From Thinopyrum elongatum (lineage: Eukaryota; Streptophyta; Magnoliopsida; Poales; Poaceae), in NCBI GenBank assembly GCA_011799875.1, contig CM022300.1, positions 109,443,201-109,507,200 on the forward strand: 64,000 nucleotides of DNA, given 5' to 3'. The position numbers were made by a program, and so were the translations under genes. The first letter of the stretch is position 1, and the number at the start of each line of letters is the position of its first letter. A model generated the notes under the pieces. The model was given only the letters and a program-made list of their open reading frames with translations, was not told the DNA's origin and ran no database searches. Below, piece after piece: positions 20,705 through 31,690 of the stretch.

Positions 20705-23700
20705 GTCTCCCACTTGCACTAGAGTCAATAATCTAGTTCACATCGTCATGTGATTTAACACCAATAGTTCACATCCTTATGTGATTAGTTCACATCGCCA
20801 TGTGACTAACACCCAAAGGGTTTACTAGAGTCAATAATCTAGTTCACATCGCTATGTGATTAACACCCAAAGAGTACTAAGGTGTGATCATGTTTTGCTT
20901 GTGAGAGAAGTTTAGTCAACGGGTCTGCCATATTCAGATCCGTATGTATTTTGCAAATTTCTATGTCTACAATGCTCTGCACGAAGCTACTTTAGCTAAT
21001 TGCTCCCACTTTCAATATGTATCCAGATTGAGACTCAGAGTCATCCGGATCAGTGTCAAAGCTTGCATCGACGTAACCCTTTACGACGAACTCTTTGTCA
21101 CCTCCATAACCAAGAAACATTTCCTTAGTCCTCTTAGGTAACTAAGGATAATTTTGACCGCTGTCCAGTGATCCATTCCTGGATCACTATCGTACCCCCT
21201 TGCCAAACTCATGGCAAGGTACACAATAGGTCTGGTATACAGCATGGCATACTTTATAGAACCTATGGCTGAGGCATAGGGAATGACTTTCATTCTCTCT
21301 CTATCTTCTGCCGTGGTCATGCTTTGAGTCTTACTCAATTTTATACCTTGAATACAGGCAAGAACTCTTTCTTTGACTGATCCCTTTTTGAACTCTTTCA
21401 AAATTGTGTCAAGGTATGTGCTTTGTGAAAGTCCTATTAAGCGTCTTGATCTATCCCTATAGATCTTGATGCTAATACTTAAGTAGCTTCACCGAGGTCT
21501 TTTTATTGAAAAATTCTTATTCAAGTATCCTTTTATGCTATCCAGAAATTCTATATCATTTCCAATCAACAATATGACATCCACTTATAATATTAGAAAT
21601 GCTACAGAGCTCCCACTCACTTTCTTGTAAATACAGGCTTCTCCAAGAGTCTGTATAAAACCATATGCTTTGATCACACTATCAAAGCGTATATTCCAAC
21701 TCTGAGATGCTTGCACCAGTCCATAAATGGATCGCTGGAGCTTGCACACTTTGTTAGCATCTTTAGGATCGACAAAACCTTCTGGTTGCATCATATACAA
21801 TTCTTCTTTAAGAAATCCATTAAGGAGTGCAGTTTTGACATCCATTTGCCAGATTTCATAAAATGCGGCAATTGCTAACATGATTCGGACAGACTTAAGC
21901 ATCGCTATGGGTGAGAAGGTCTCATCGTAGTCAACTCCTTGAGCTTGTCGAAAACCTTTCGCAACAAGTCAAGCTTTGTAGACAGTAACATTACCGTCAG
22001 CGTCAGTCTTCTTCTTGAAGATCCATTTATTCTCTATGGCTTGCCGATCATCGGGCAAGTCAACCAAAGTCCACACTTTGCTCTTATACATGGATCCTAT
22101 CTCAAATTTCATGGCCTCAAGCCATTTCGCGGAATCTGGGCTCATCATCGCTTCCTCATAGTTCGTAGGTTCGTTATGGTCTAGTAACATGACTTCCAGA
22201 ACAAGATTACCATACCACTCTGGTGCAGAATGTACTCTGGTTGACCTACGAGGTTCTGTAGTAACTTGATCTGAAGTTTCATGATCATCATCATTAGTTT
22301 CCTCACTAATTGGCGTGGGCATCACTGGAACTGATTTCTGTGATGAACTACTTTCCAATTCAAGAGAAGGTACAATTACCTCATCAAGTTCTACTTTCCT
22401 CCCACTCACTTCTTTCGAGAGAAACTCCTTCTCTAGAAAGGATCCATTCTTAGCAACAAAGATTTTGCCTTCGGATCTGTGATAGAAGGTGTACCCAACA
22501 GTTTCTTTTGGGTATCCAATGAAGACGCACTTCTCCGATTTGGGTTCGAGCTTATCAGGTTGAAGCTTTTTCACATAAGCATCGCAGCCCCAAACTTTAA
22601 GAAACGATAGTTTAGGTTTCTGGCCAAACCACAGTTCATATGGTGTCGTCTCAACGGATTTAGATGGTGCCCTATTTAACGTGAATGCAGCTGTCTCTAA
22701 TGCATAACCCCAAAACGATAGTGGTAAATCGGTAAGAGACATCATAGATCGCACCATATCTACTAAAGGACGGTTACGACGTTCGGACACACCATTACGC
22801 TGTGGTGTTCCAGGTGGCGTGAGTTGCGAAACTATTCCACATTGTTTCAAATAAAGACCAAACTCATAACTCAAATATTCACCTCCACGATCAGATCGCA
22901 GAAACTTTATTTTCTTGTTACGATGATTTTTCACTTCACTCTGAAATTCTTTGAACTTTTCAAATGTTTCAGACTTATGTTTCATTAAGTAGATATACCC
23001 ATATCTGCTCAAATCATTTGTGAAGGTCAGAAAATAACGATACCCGCCGCGAGCCTCAACACTCATCGGACCGCATACATCAGTATGTATTATTTCCAAT
23101 AAGCTAGTTGCTCGCTCCATTGTTCCGGAGAACGGAGTTTCAGTCATCTTGCCCATGAGGCATGGTTCGCAAGTATCAAGTGATTCCAAAAGCCCATCAG
23201 CATGGAGTTTCTTCATGCACTTTACACCAATATGACCTAAACGGCAGTGCCACAAATAAGTTGCACTATCATTATTAACTTTGCATCTTTTGGCTTCAAT
23301 ATTATGAATATGTGTATCACTACAGTCGAGATTCAATAAAAATAGACCACTTCTCAAGGGTGCATGACCATAAAAGATATTACTCATATAAATAGAACAA
23401 CCATTATTCTCTGATTTAAATGAATAACCGTCTCGCATCAAACAAGATCCAGATATAATGTTCATGCTCAACGCTGGCACCAAATAACAATTATTCAGGT
23501 CTAAAACTAATCCCGAAGGTAGATGTAGTGTGCGATGGTGATCTTATCAACCTTGGAATCACTTCCAACACACATCGTCACCTTGTCATTAACTAGTCTC
23601 TGTTCATTTTGCAACTCCTCTTTCGAGTTACTAATGTTAGCAACTGAACCGGTATCAAATACCCAGGGGCTACTATGAACACTAGTAAAATACACATCAA
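20705..23700 (-). pseudogene. Copia element 1 pol: protease end, integrase, RT, RNase H
   Basis: Minus-strand order: the protease with catalytic WVFDTGS (about 23660); the frame shifts near 23540; then integrase with the HHCC finger (HCRLGHIG, CEPCLMGK), a core with IHTDVCGP, LRSDRGGEY and GVSERRN, then RT with MDVKTALLNGFL. A single TGA at 21969 splits the frame between KKKTDADGNVTVYKA and the rest of RT; the YVDD region is degraded. RNase H keeps VKGYVDASF (about 21065) and NMADPLTKLLS (about 20920) but has lost most of what lies between. It would supply the enzymes for RNA-to-DNA copying and integration; inactive here. Confidence 0.88.
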
Positions 23701-24540
23701 TATCATGTATATCAAATATACTTTTGTTTACTTTGCCATCCTTCTTATCTGCCAAAAATTTGGGGTAGTTCCGCTTCCAGTGACCATTTCCTTTGCAGTA
23801 GAAGCACTCAGTTTTAGGCTTAGGTCCAGACTTGGGCTTCTTCACGGGAGTGACAACTTGCTTGTCATTCTTCTTGAAGTTCCCTTTCTTTCCCTTGCCC
23901 TTTTTCTTGAAACTAGTGGTCTTGTCAACCATCAACACTTGATGCTATTTCTTGATTTCTACCTTCGCCGATTTCAGCATCGCGAAGAGCCTGGGAATTG
24001 TTTTCGTCATCCCTTGCATATTATAGTTCATCATGAAGTTCTAGTAACTTGGTGATAGTGACTAGAGAACTCTACTAATCACTATCTTATCTGGAAGATT
24101 AACTCCCACTTGATTCAAGCGATTGTAGTACCCAGACGTTCTGAGCACATGCTCACTAGCTGAGCTATTCTCCTCCATATTGTAGGCAAAGTACTTGTCA
24201 GAGGTCTCATACCTCTCGACACGGGCATGAGTCTGAAATACCAATTTCATCTCTTTGGAACATCTCATATGCTCCGTGGCGTTCAAAACATTTTTGAAGT
24301 CCCGGTTCTAAGTAGTAAAGCATGGTGCATTAAACTATCAAGTAGTCATCATATCGAGCTTGCCAAACGTTCATAACATCTGCATCTGCTCCTGCAATAG
24401 GTCTATCACCTAGCGGTGCATCAAGGACATAATTCTTTTGTGCAGCAACGAGGATATTCCTCAGATCACGGACCCAGTCCGCATCATTTCTACTATCATC
24501 TTTCAACTTAGTTTTTCTCTAGGAACATATCTAAAATAAA
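23701..24540 (-). pseudogene. Copia element 1 gag
   Basis: Gag pieces on the minus strand: an N-terminal part around 24300-24530 with ADVMNVWQARYDDY, then ERYETSDKYFAYNMEENSS and EHVLRTSGYYNRLNQ (24062-24286), and a lysine-rich segment ending in a zinc knuckle CFYCKGNGHWKRNYPKF at about 23770. The last Cys of the CCHC box is replaced by Tyr/Pro context (RNYP instead of RNCP). Stops near 24325 and 24062 break it. Gag would form the cytoplasmic particle. Confidence 0.8.
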
Positions 24541-25773
24541 ACAGGGGAGCTATACGCGAGCTATTGATCTACAACATAATTTGCGAATACTACCAGGACT
24601 AACTTCATGATAAATTAAGTTCAATTAATCAAATTACTTAAGAACTCCCACTTAGATAGACATCCCTCGAGTCATCTAAATGATCACGTGATCCAAATCA
24701 ACTAAACCATGTCCGATCATCACGTGAGATGGAGTAGTCTTCAATGGTGAACATCTCTATGTTGATCATATCTACTATATGATTCACGTTCGACCTTTCG
24801 GTCTCCAGTGTTCCGAGGCCATGTCTGTACATGCTAGGCTCGTCAAGTTTAACCCGAGTATTCCGCATGTGCAAAACTGTCTTGCACCCGTTGTATGTGA
24901 ACGTAGAGCCTATCACACCCGATCATCACGTGGTGTCTCAGCACGAAGAACTTTCGCAACGGTGCATACTCAGGGAGAACACTTATACCTTGAAATTTAG
25001 TGAGGGGTCATCTTATAATGCTACCGTCGTACTAAGCAAAATAAGATGCATAAAAGATAAACATCACATGCAATCAAAATATGTGACATGATATGGCCAT
25101 CATCATCTTGTGCCTTTGATCTCCATCTCCAAAGCACCGTCATGATCTCCATCGTCACCGGCTTGACACCTTGATCTCCATCGTAGTGTCGTTGTCGTCT
25201 CGCCAACTATTGCTTCTACGACTATCGCTACCGCATAGTGATAAAGTAAAGCAATTACATGGCGATTGCATTTCATACAATAAAGCGACAACCATAAGGC
25301 TCCTGCCAGTTGCCGATAACTTTTACAAAACATGATCATCTCATACAATAACGTATATCACATCATGTCTTGACCATATCACATCATAGCATGCCCTATA
25401 AAAACAAGTTAGACGTCCTCTACTTTGTTGTTGCAAGTTTTACGTGGCTGCTACGGGCTTCTAGCAAGAACCGTTCATACCTACGCATCAAAACCACAAT
25501 GATTTTTTGTCAAGTGTGCTGTTTTAACCTTTAACAAGGACCGGCCATAGTCAAACTTGATTCAACTAAAGTTGGAGAAACAGGCACCCGCCAGCCACCT
25601 TTGTGCAAAGCACGTCGGTAGAACCAGTCTCATGAACACGGTCATGTAATGTCAGTCCAGGCCGCTTCATTCAACAATACCGCCGAATCAAAGTAAGACG
25701 TTGGTGGTAAGCAGTATGACTATTATTGCCCACAACTCTTTGTGTTCTACTCGTGCATATCATCTACGCATAG
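24541..25773 (-). other. 5' untranslated leader of Copia element 1
   Basis: Between the primer-binding site and gag on the minus strand, no sustained coding frame. This is the usual long leader (about 1.2 kb) of BARE/Angela-type elements, expected to hold packaging signals, though none can be pointed to by eye. Confidence 0.65.
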
Positions 25774-25790
25774 ACCTGGCTCGGATGCCA
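25774..25790 (-). promoter_or_regulatory. Primer-binding site of Copia element 1
   Basis: Minus strand TGGCATCCGAGCCAGGT one base after the LTR end. It resembles the TGGTATCAGAGCC initiator-Met site of Copia elements with two changes, so priming would be weakened. Confidence 0.75.
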
Positions 25791-25791
25791 C

Positions 25792-27536
25792 TGTTGGGAA
25801 ACGTGGTATGCAATTTCAAAAATTTCCTACGCTCACGCAAGATCTATCTAGGAGATGCATAGCAATGAGGGAGAGAGTGTGTCTACGTACCCTCGTAGAC
25901 CGTAAGTGGAAGCGTTTCACAACACGGTTGATGTAGTCGAACTTTCTTCGCGCTCCACCGATCGAGTACCGAACGTACGGCACCTCCGAGTTCTGCACAC
26001 GTTCAGCTCGGTGACGTCCCTCGCCTTCTTTATCCAGCAAGGTGTCGAGGTAGTAGATGAGTTCCGTCAGCACGACGGCGTGGTGACGGTGATGGTGATG
26101 TGATCCGCGCAGGGCTTCGCCTAAGCACCGCGAGAATATGACCGAGGGTGTAAACTGTGGAGGGGGGCGCCGCACACGGCTAACAATTGATGTTCTGTCT
26201 CTTTGGGGCGCCCCCTCCCCTCTATTTATATATGTGTAGGGGCTTGGAGTAAAAGGAATAGTGCCATGTGAACAGTAACCATGAATATTAAACACGTGGA
26301 CTTGGACTCCAAGTCCAATCCTATTCCTACTAGGACTCCTTCCCTTTTTGCCTTCCCTAGCCACATGGGCTTTTGAGGACTTAGTGCGCCTAGCCCAATA
26401 AGGCCAGGGCACCTCCCCTTAGCCCATGCCAGCCCTTGGGATGTGGTGGACCCACTTGTGGACTTCCGGACCCCTCCGGAATCCTCCGGAACCTTCTGGA
26501 ATCTTCCCGGTACAATACTGAAAAAACTGCACTTTTTTCCGGAACCCAAAATATGACTTCCCATATATAAATCTTTACCTCTCGACCATTCCGAGACTCC
26601 TCGTCATGTCTGTGATCTCATCCGGGACTCCGAACAATATTTGGTCACCAAATCACATAACTCATATAATATAATATCGTCATCGAACGTTAAGCGTGCG
26701 GACCCTACGGGTTCGAGAACTATGTAGACATGACCGAGACACCTCTCCGGTAAATAACCAATAGCGGAACCTGGATGCTCATATTGGCTCCCACATATTC
26801 TACGAAGATCTTTATCGGTCGAACCGTTATGACAACATACGTTATTCCCTTTGTCCATCGGTATGTTACTTGCCCGAGATTCGATCGTCGGTATCTTCAT
26901 ACCTAGTTCAATCTCGTTACTGGCAAGTCTCTTTACTCATTCCGTAATACATCATCCTGCAACTAACTCATTAGTCACTTTGCTTGCAAGGCTTCTTATG
27001 ATGTGCATTACCGAGAGGGCCCAGAGATACCTCTCCGATATTCGGAGTGACAAATCCTAATCTCGATCTATGCCAACCCAACAAACACCTTCGGAGATAC
27101 CTGTAGAGCATCTTTATAATCACCTAGTTACGTTGTGACGTTTGATAGCACACAAGGCATTCCTACGGTATACGGGAGTTGCATAATCTCATAGTCGGAG
27201 GAATATGTATTTGACATGAAGAAAGCAATAGCAATAAAACTGAACGATCATTTATGCTAAGCTAACGGATGGGTCTTATCCATCACATCATTCTCCTAAT
27301 GATGTGATCCCGTTATCAAATGACAACTCATGTCCATGGTTAGGAAACCATAACCATCTTTGATCAACGAGCTAGTCTAGTAGAGGTATACTAGGGACAC
27401 AATGTTTTGTCTATGTATTCACACATGTATCAAGTTTCCGGTTAATACAATTCTAGCATGAATAATAAACATTTATCATGATATAAGGAAATATAAATAA
27501 CAACTTTATTATTGCCTCTAGGGCATATTTCCTTCA
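25792..27536 (-). repeat. 5' LTR of Copia element 1
   Basis: 1745 bp, colinear with 18960-20704. It would hold the promoter for the antisense element transcript; TATATATAAAT-like stretches occur on the minus strand near 26570. The outer end carries the GCAAG target copy. Confidence 0.92.
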
Positions 27537-28500
27537 GCAAGATGGTTGGCAATCTGACACCTCAACATAGACCAACCATTCAGCCACAATGCCATGTTTG
27601 AAACCCTAAATTTTGTATGGGGTCTAGCGCACACAACGAAGTACCAGGAAGCTGGAGAGAATCTGTTTATCTTCCATTTTTTTTTGCCTCAAAGACTGGA
27701 AGAAATTTTTGTATGGAGGTCCATTGATCCTTGAGGGGATTTGGAATGATTGTGGAGGACTATGATGGTCGAACGAATCCAACAACGATAACCCTTATTA
27801 GTTTCTATGTCTAGGTGCAACCCCGTAAAGTCCCAGACCTATACCACCATGAGAGCGTTGTCCATTCGTTGGCAAGGAGGACCGGGAAGGTTCGCAAGAT
27901 CCATTGTATCCAACATTGTTATGTGACGGGGACTATGTACGTGTGTGGGCTCGCGTTTTTGCTGCCAAACTGCTGACCCGATCCACCCTGCTCATGATGG
28001 AAGGCAAGGGAAGAAGGTTACTAATGGTGAGGTATGAGAAGATTTCGTTTTTCTGCCAAGTCTGTGGTATCATGGGGCATAGTCATGAAGTGTGCAGGGA
28101 TGAAGTCTAGGAGCAGACGGATAAGAAATGTGGAACATGGATGATAGCTCAGAGACGCTCAATAATTCAGTACGCTCAACCGACTGGGGGGATCCTCGTG
28201 GAGGTCGTGGCCGAGGAAGGGCACGAATGGGCATAGATGTGCAAGCACCAAGGAAGGGGACGTCGATGGATGTTGAGCTTTGTGAAAATGATGACTTAGG
28301 AGACACAATGTCTAGTCCTTTGAAACAGAATGATGAAAAATGAAACTGACTAGAAGGGTATTTGAGTATGGCGCTTCGGTCAAAAAGAAGCTTGAGTTAG
28401 CATTAGCACTTGTTACAAAGAGGAGTCATGGAGAAGGAGTGAATGATGACAATCTGATTCCAACACCCCACCAGCGTATGTTTCACCAAGAGATGTTAAG
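27537..28500 (+). pseudogene. LINE ORF1 remainder (DUF4283 and zinc knuckle)
   Basis: After the target duplication the translation continues in broken frames: PQHRPTIQPQC, NPTTITLISFYV, RKVPDLYHHESVVHSLARR, then DYVRVWARVFAAKLLTR and the knuckle KISFFCQVCGIMGHSHEVC (near 28045-28100). The C..C....H....C knuckle and preceding domain are typical of LINE ORF1 and related DUF4283 proteins. Many stops and shifts indicate age greater than the Copia. Split by the Copia from its start at 18811. Confidence 0.6.
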
Positions 28501-28582
28501 AGATCAAAAAAGGTGCATCACCCACTAAGGATACCACATTGGCAATATCAGAGGTCGCCCTCTGGACGGACCCCTCAGCCCA

Positions 28583-28798
28583 ATGAATACGGTATGATGG
28601 AACTATCGTGGGCTAGGCGACCCTGCAACAGCGCGAGAACTGTGCTTCCTCGTGCAGGAATGTGCACCAATGGTACTTTGTGTGGTGGAAACACAAATTG
28701 CGAAGTACCATATGGAAGGTTTGGTTGGTTCTTTGGGTTTCGGTAGTGCTTATGGTATTGGTAGTTCGAGAAGAAGTGGTGGTCTTTGTGTGTACTAG
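28583..28798 (+). pseudogene. L1 LINE ORF2 start: endonuclease domain fragment
   Basis: Frame MNTV, stop, WNYRGLGDPATARELCFLVQ, then VLCVVETQIAKYHMEGLVGS, ending RRSGGLCVY and TAG at 28796-28798. WN.RGLG and the ET pair are the opening catalytic region of L1-type APE endonuclease, which nicks target DNA. Only about 70 residues remain; the reverse transcriptase is absent. LINEs usually lose 5' ends, so loss of the 3' part implies deletion or replacement. Confidence 0.65.
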
Positions 28799-28994
28799 AT
28801 GACCCGTTGCACCAATTGGCGTAGAGATCAACTAAAGCCCAGAACTTAAGTGAACTATGCGAAATATAAAATGGAAGTCAAATGAGCTATTTAAAGAGAC
28901 CAACTGCAGTCAGGAAGAGGGTCGATAGAAATTCCGCCGACATCCCCCAAGATAGGTGACGTAAACCATCAGAACTGGGCACTCGAACCATAGC
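28799..28994. other. Unclassified repeat flank
   Basis: Begins with ATGACCCGTTGCACCAATTGGCG. A module like AAGTTAAGTGAACTATTTAAA appears here (28845-28900) and again near 29370 and 29795. No gene. Confidence 0.35.
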
Positions 28995-28999
28995 CTACA

Positions 29000-29243
29000 T
29001 GTGAGAGCCTAGCTTAATAGGAATGATAGACTACTCATATCAACAAGGAATTCCTTCTTTTCCGGGAGCCCATTCTAAAAGAACTCCAAAGTTAAGCGTG
29101 CTTGGCTTGGAGTAATTCTAGGATGGGTGACCGACCGGGAAGTAGCTCCCGGGTGCGCACGAGTGAGGACAAAGTGCGCAGAAAAGACTCATGTTGGTCT
29201 GTGGGGCCAGTCTTGATCCCGCCAGGCGTAACAGGGTGTTACA
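29000..29243 (+). mobile_element. Cassandra-type TRIM solo LTR with 5S rRNA-like core
   Basis: 244 bp from TGTGAGAGCC to GTGTTACA, flanked by CTACA at 28995-28999 and 29244-29248. Inside, 29080-29145 resembles the 5S rRNA gene: GAACTCCAAAGTTAAGCGTG, then CTAGGATGGGTGACC and GGGAAGT. Those are the A-box and C-box parts of the RNA polymerase III internal promoter. A 5S-like core inside an LTR of this size is the hallmark of Cassandra terminal-repeat retrotransposons in miniature. One LTR with a perfect target duplication means it arose by LTR-LTR recombination. Confidence 0.85.
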
Positions 29244-29248
29244 CTACA

Positions 29249-30527
29249 TGAGCATAAGGAACACAACATGAACCGACCAGGCGACTGACAGTCCAGGGAA
29301 GAGTGCAATCAGCTAGCACGTGAGGCATACACGTCAGTCAGTCACCATTGGTGCACATACCAACTGCAGACCAGAAGTTAAGTGAACTATTTAAAACTAC
29401 AACCAGGAAGTTAAGCAACATTATCGGCAGCATGGCTAACAAATGTTTGTTCTATAGATCATCCCCAAAGGTCATTAGCATGAATAAGAATACATACGGG
29501 AGATATAAAACAGCTATGAATGAACGAATGGAACCTAAAATATAAGCCAAAAATCAGCTTTAGGGAGGTGGATTTGGAGGTTGGTTGCCCCATCATGCTA
29601 TTATTCATGTGTTCCTGGTAGGGGTTGCCCGAGTCGGCCTGTCCTTTTGCACACGTCATGATATCAAGCTCTATTCAAGATCCCGGACATGTGCTCTTTC
29701 GAGTAGCTATGGCTGGGTCATCCGCCCTTTCGGTCCTGGTAGTGGTCAAACCGGACATACCCTAGTCGTCAGAGACTAACTACAACACGTAAGACATGTG
29801 AACTATTTAAAACATAAAATGGAAGCTAAGAGAATTATTTGAGGGGACCAATAGTTGTCGATTACTCTTTGTTGTGTTGTTAGTTACCAGTCAAGAGGTT
29901 GCTGTAGAGGCTGGTTCTTGGTACGTGCTACCCAGCATCATGTTGCTCGGCTTTCCATCAAAAGGCGACATCTTCCTTGCACCCAACACACACTATAGGT
30001 TTTCGTGATTCACGCATTGGGATACGCCGCGGGGACAGTCTGTAAAGGAAGGATAAAATTTCATACTTGTAACTCGAATAATTCTGAAAAATTACCACGT
30101 AACAGAGAACTTATAATTTCTCACTGTGTTAAAATCTTAGTTGGCTAAACTCAGCCCTACCTCATTCACCCTAACCAATCTTCCCTTAAAAGCTTCATCA
30201 TCCATGATCAACCATTCAGAGCTACACATTTGATACCTTGATCACATTTCGAAGCATCAGCTTCATTCCTATAAATAGGGGTGGAGAATTGGCCGCATTG
30301 CAGCTTCTCAACATAAACGAGCTACTAGGATTAGGTAAACTGAGTACGTTACAGATGAACATGGCCGTAACACCTAGCGTCCATCAACACCTTGCGTTCC
30401 TGCCGGTGCGTAGAAGCTTCTTTCTTGTGAATGCACTCCCTACCACTGGTGGTGAGCCCATGCACTGATAACAAACCTCGCTCCAACTAGTTCCGCTCCA
30501 TTTGGCCTTCCCCTGTCGTGCGGGTAC
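29249..30527. other. No gene seen; old repeat sequence
   Basis: Short open frames (29348-29545, 29585-29779, 30238-30468) show no recognisable domain or splice context. The AAGTTAAGTGAACTATTTAAA-like module recurs. Nothing else can be supported. Confidence 0.4.
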
Positions 30528-31690
30528 TGCTACTTGTGAGCTGCGCTGGGATTTTCCCCGAAGAGGAAGGGTGAAGCAATATAGTAGCGAGTAGTATTTC
30601 CCTCAATAGAGAACCAAAGTTATCGAACCAAGAGGAGAACCACGCAAACGACCATCAATAGTACCTACACACACAAGAGCAAATACTTGCACCCCACACG
30701 GGTAAGAGGGTTTTCAATCCCCTTGTACTCGTTAATTGCAAGGATCAAATCTGATAAATAGGTGATAGATAAATTGCAAAGTAAAATAAAAGAAAGAAAA
30801 TTGCAGCAAGGTATTTTTGTTTTTGTAATATGATTAAAATAGACCCGGGGGCCATAGTTTTCACTAGAGGCATCTCTCTCATAATAATAGCATAGGGTAA
30901 ACAAATTATTGTTGGGCAATTGATAGAAAAGCGCATAGTTATGATGTTATTCATGCCAATGATCATGTACATAGGCATTACGTTTGTGATAAGTAGACCG
31001 ACTCCTGATTACATCTACTACTATTACTCCACTTCGAGAGCGCTTCTATGCTTGCCTCTCTACGTATTAAGTTCATGACAAACAAAGTAATGCATGAAGT
31101 ATAATGACATAATGTAGACAGAATAAAACCAAGCAATATGATTAAACCCCGTCGGTTTCCCCGTAGTAGCAACAATAAAAATACGTGCCTCGCTATCCCT
31201 TCTGTCATGAGGTGAGGACACCGCAAGATTGAACCCACTACAAAGCACCTCTCCCGCTGAAGATAAATCAATCTAGTTGGCCAAACCAAATGAATAGATT
31301 GGAGAGAAATACAAAGCTATAATAATCATGCCTAATAAAGTTCAGAAAAGACTCAATTACTTTCAATGAATAATCTGATCATAAACCCACAACTCATCGG
31401 ATCGCAACAAACGCACCGCAAAAGAAGATTACATCAAATAGAACTCCGAGGAGAACATTGTATTGAAGATCAAAGAGAGAGAGAGAAAGCCAGCTAACTA
31501 GTCACTATGGACCCATAGGTCCTGTGGGAAATACTCACACATCATCGAAGGTGCAGCAAGGTTGATGTAGAATCCCTCCGTGATTGATTCCCCCTCTAGC
31601 AGAGTACCGGCGAAGGCCTCCAAATGGGATCGCCGAATAACAGAGACTTGCGACGGCGGAAAAGTTGTTTCGGTGGTGCTTCTGGGGGTT
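30528..31690 (-). repeat. Athila-like LTR, antisense, 5' end missing
   Basis: On the plus strand it begins TGCTACTTGTGAGCTGCG and follows the reverse complement of the TGATACGTCTCC-type LTR at 43774-45359: CCCGAAGAGGAAGGGTGAAG, the CAAGGTATTTTTG part and ACCCGGGGGCCATAG. It loses similarity at about 31690 without reaching the expected GACGTATCA end. No primer-binding or polypurine sequence adjoins it, so it is a truncated solo or terminal LTR. Confidence 0.75.

Larger units (their letters stand above)
18960..27536 (-). mobile_element. Full-length Copia retrotransposon (Angela/BARE/WIS-like)
   Basis: Two LTRs of 1745 bp (18960-20704 and 25792-27536) in the same orientation flank a minus-strand gag-pol. 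GCAAG is duplicated at 18955-18959 and 27537-27541. The primer-binding site beside the right LTR reads TGGCATCCGAGCCAGGT on the minus strand, near the initiator-Met type; the polypurine tract AAGTGGGAGAC abuts the left LTR. By eye the LTRs differ at roughly three dozen positions (about 2 percent), implying a fairly recent insertion. Gag and pol carry stops, a frameshift and a deletion in RNase H, so it is not autonomous now. Confidence 0.93.

Noticed and set aside
29080..29145. A 5S rRNA gene
   Set aside because: Only a diverged core is present, and it lies within TG..CA ends and a CTACA duplication, so it is the 5S-like part of a Cassandra-type LTR.
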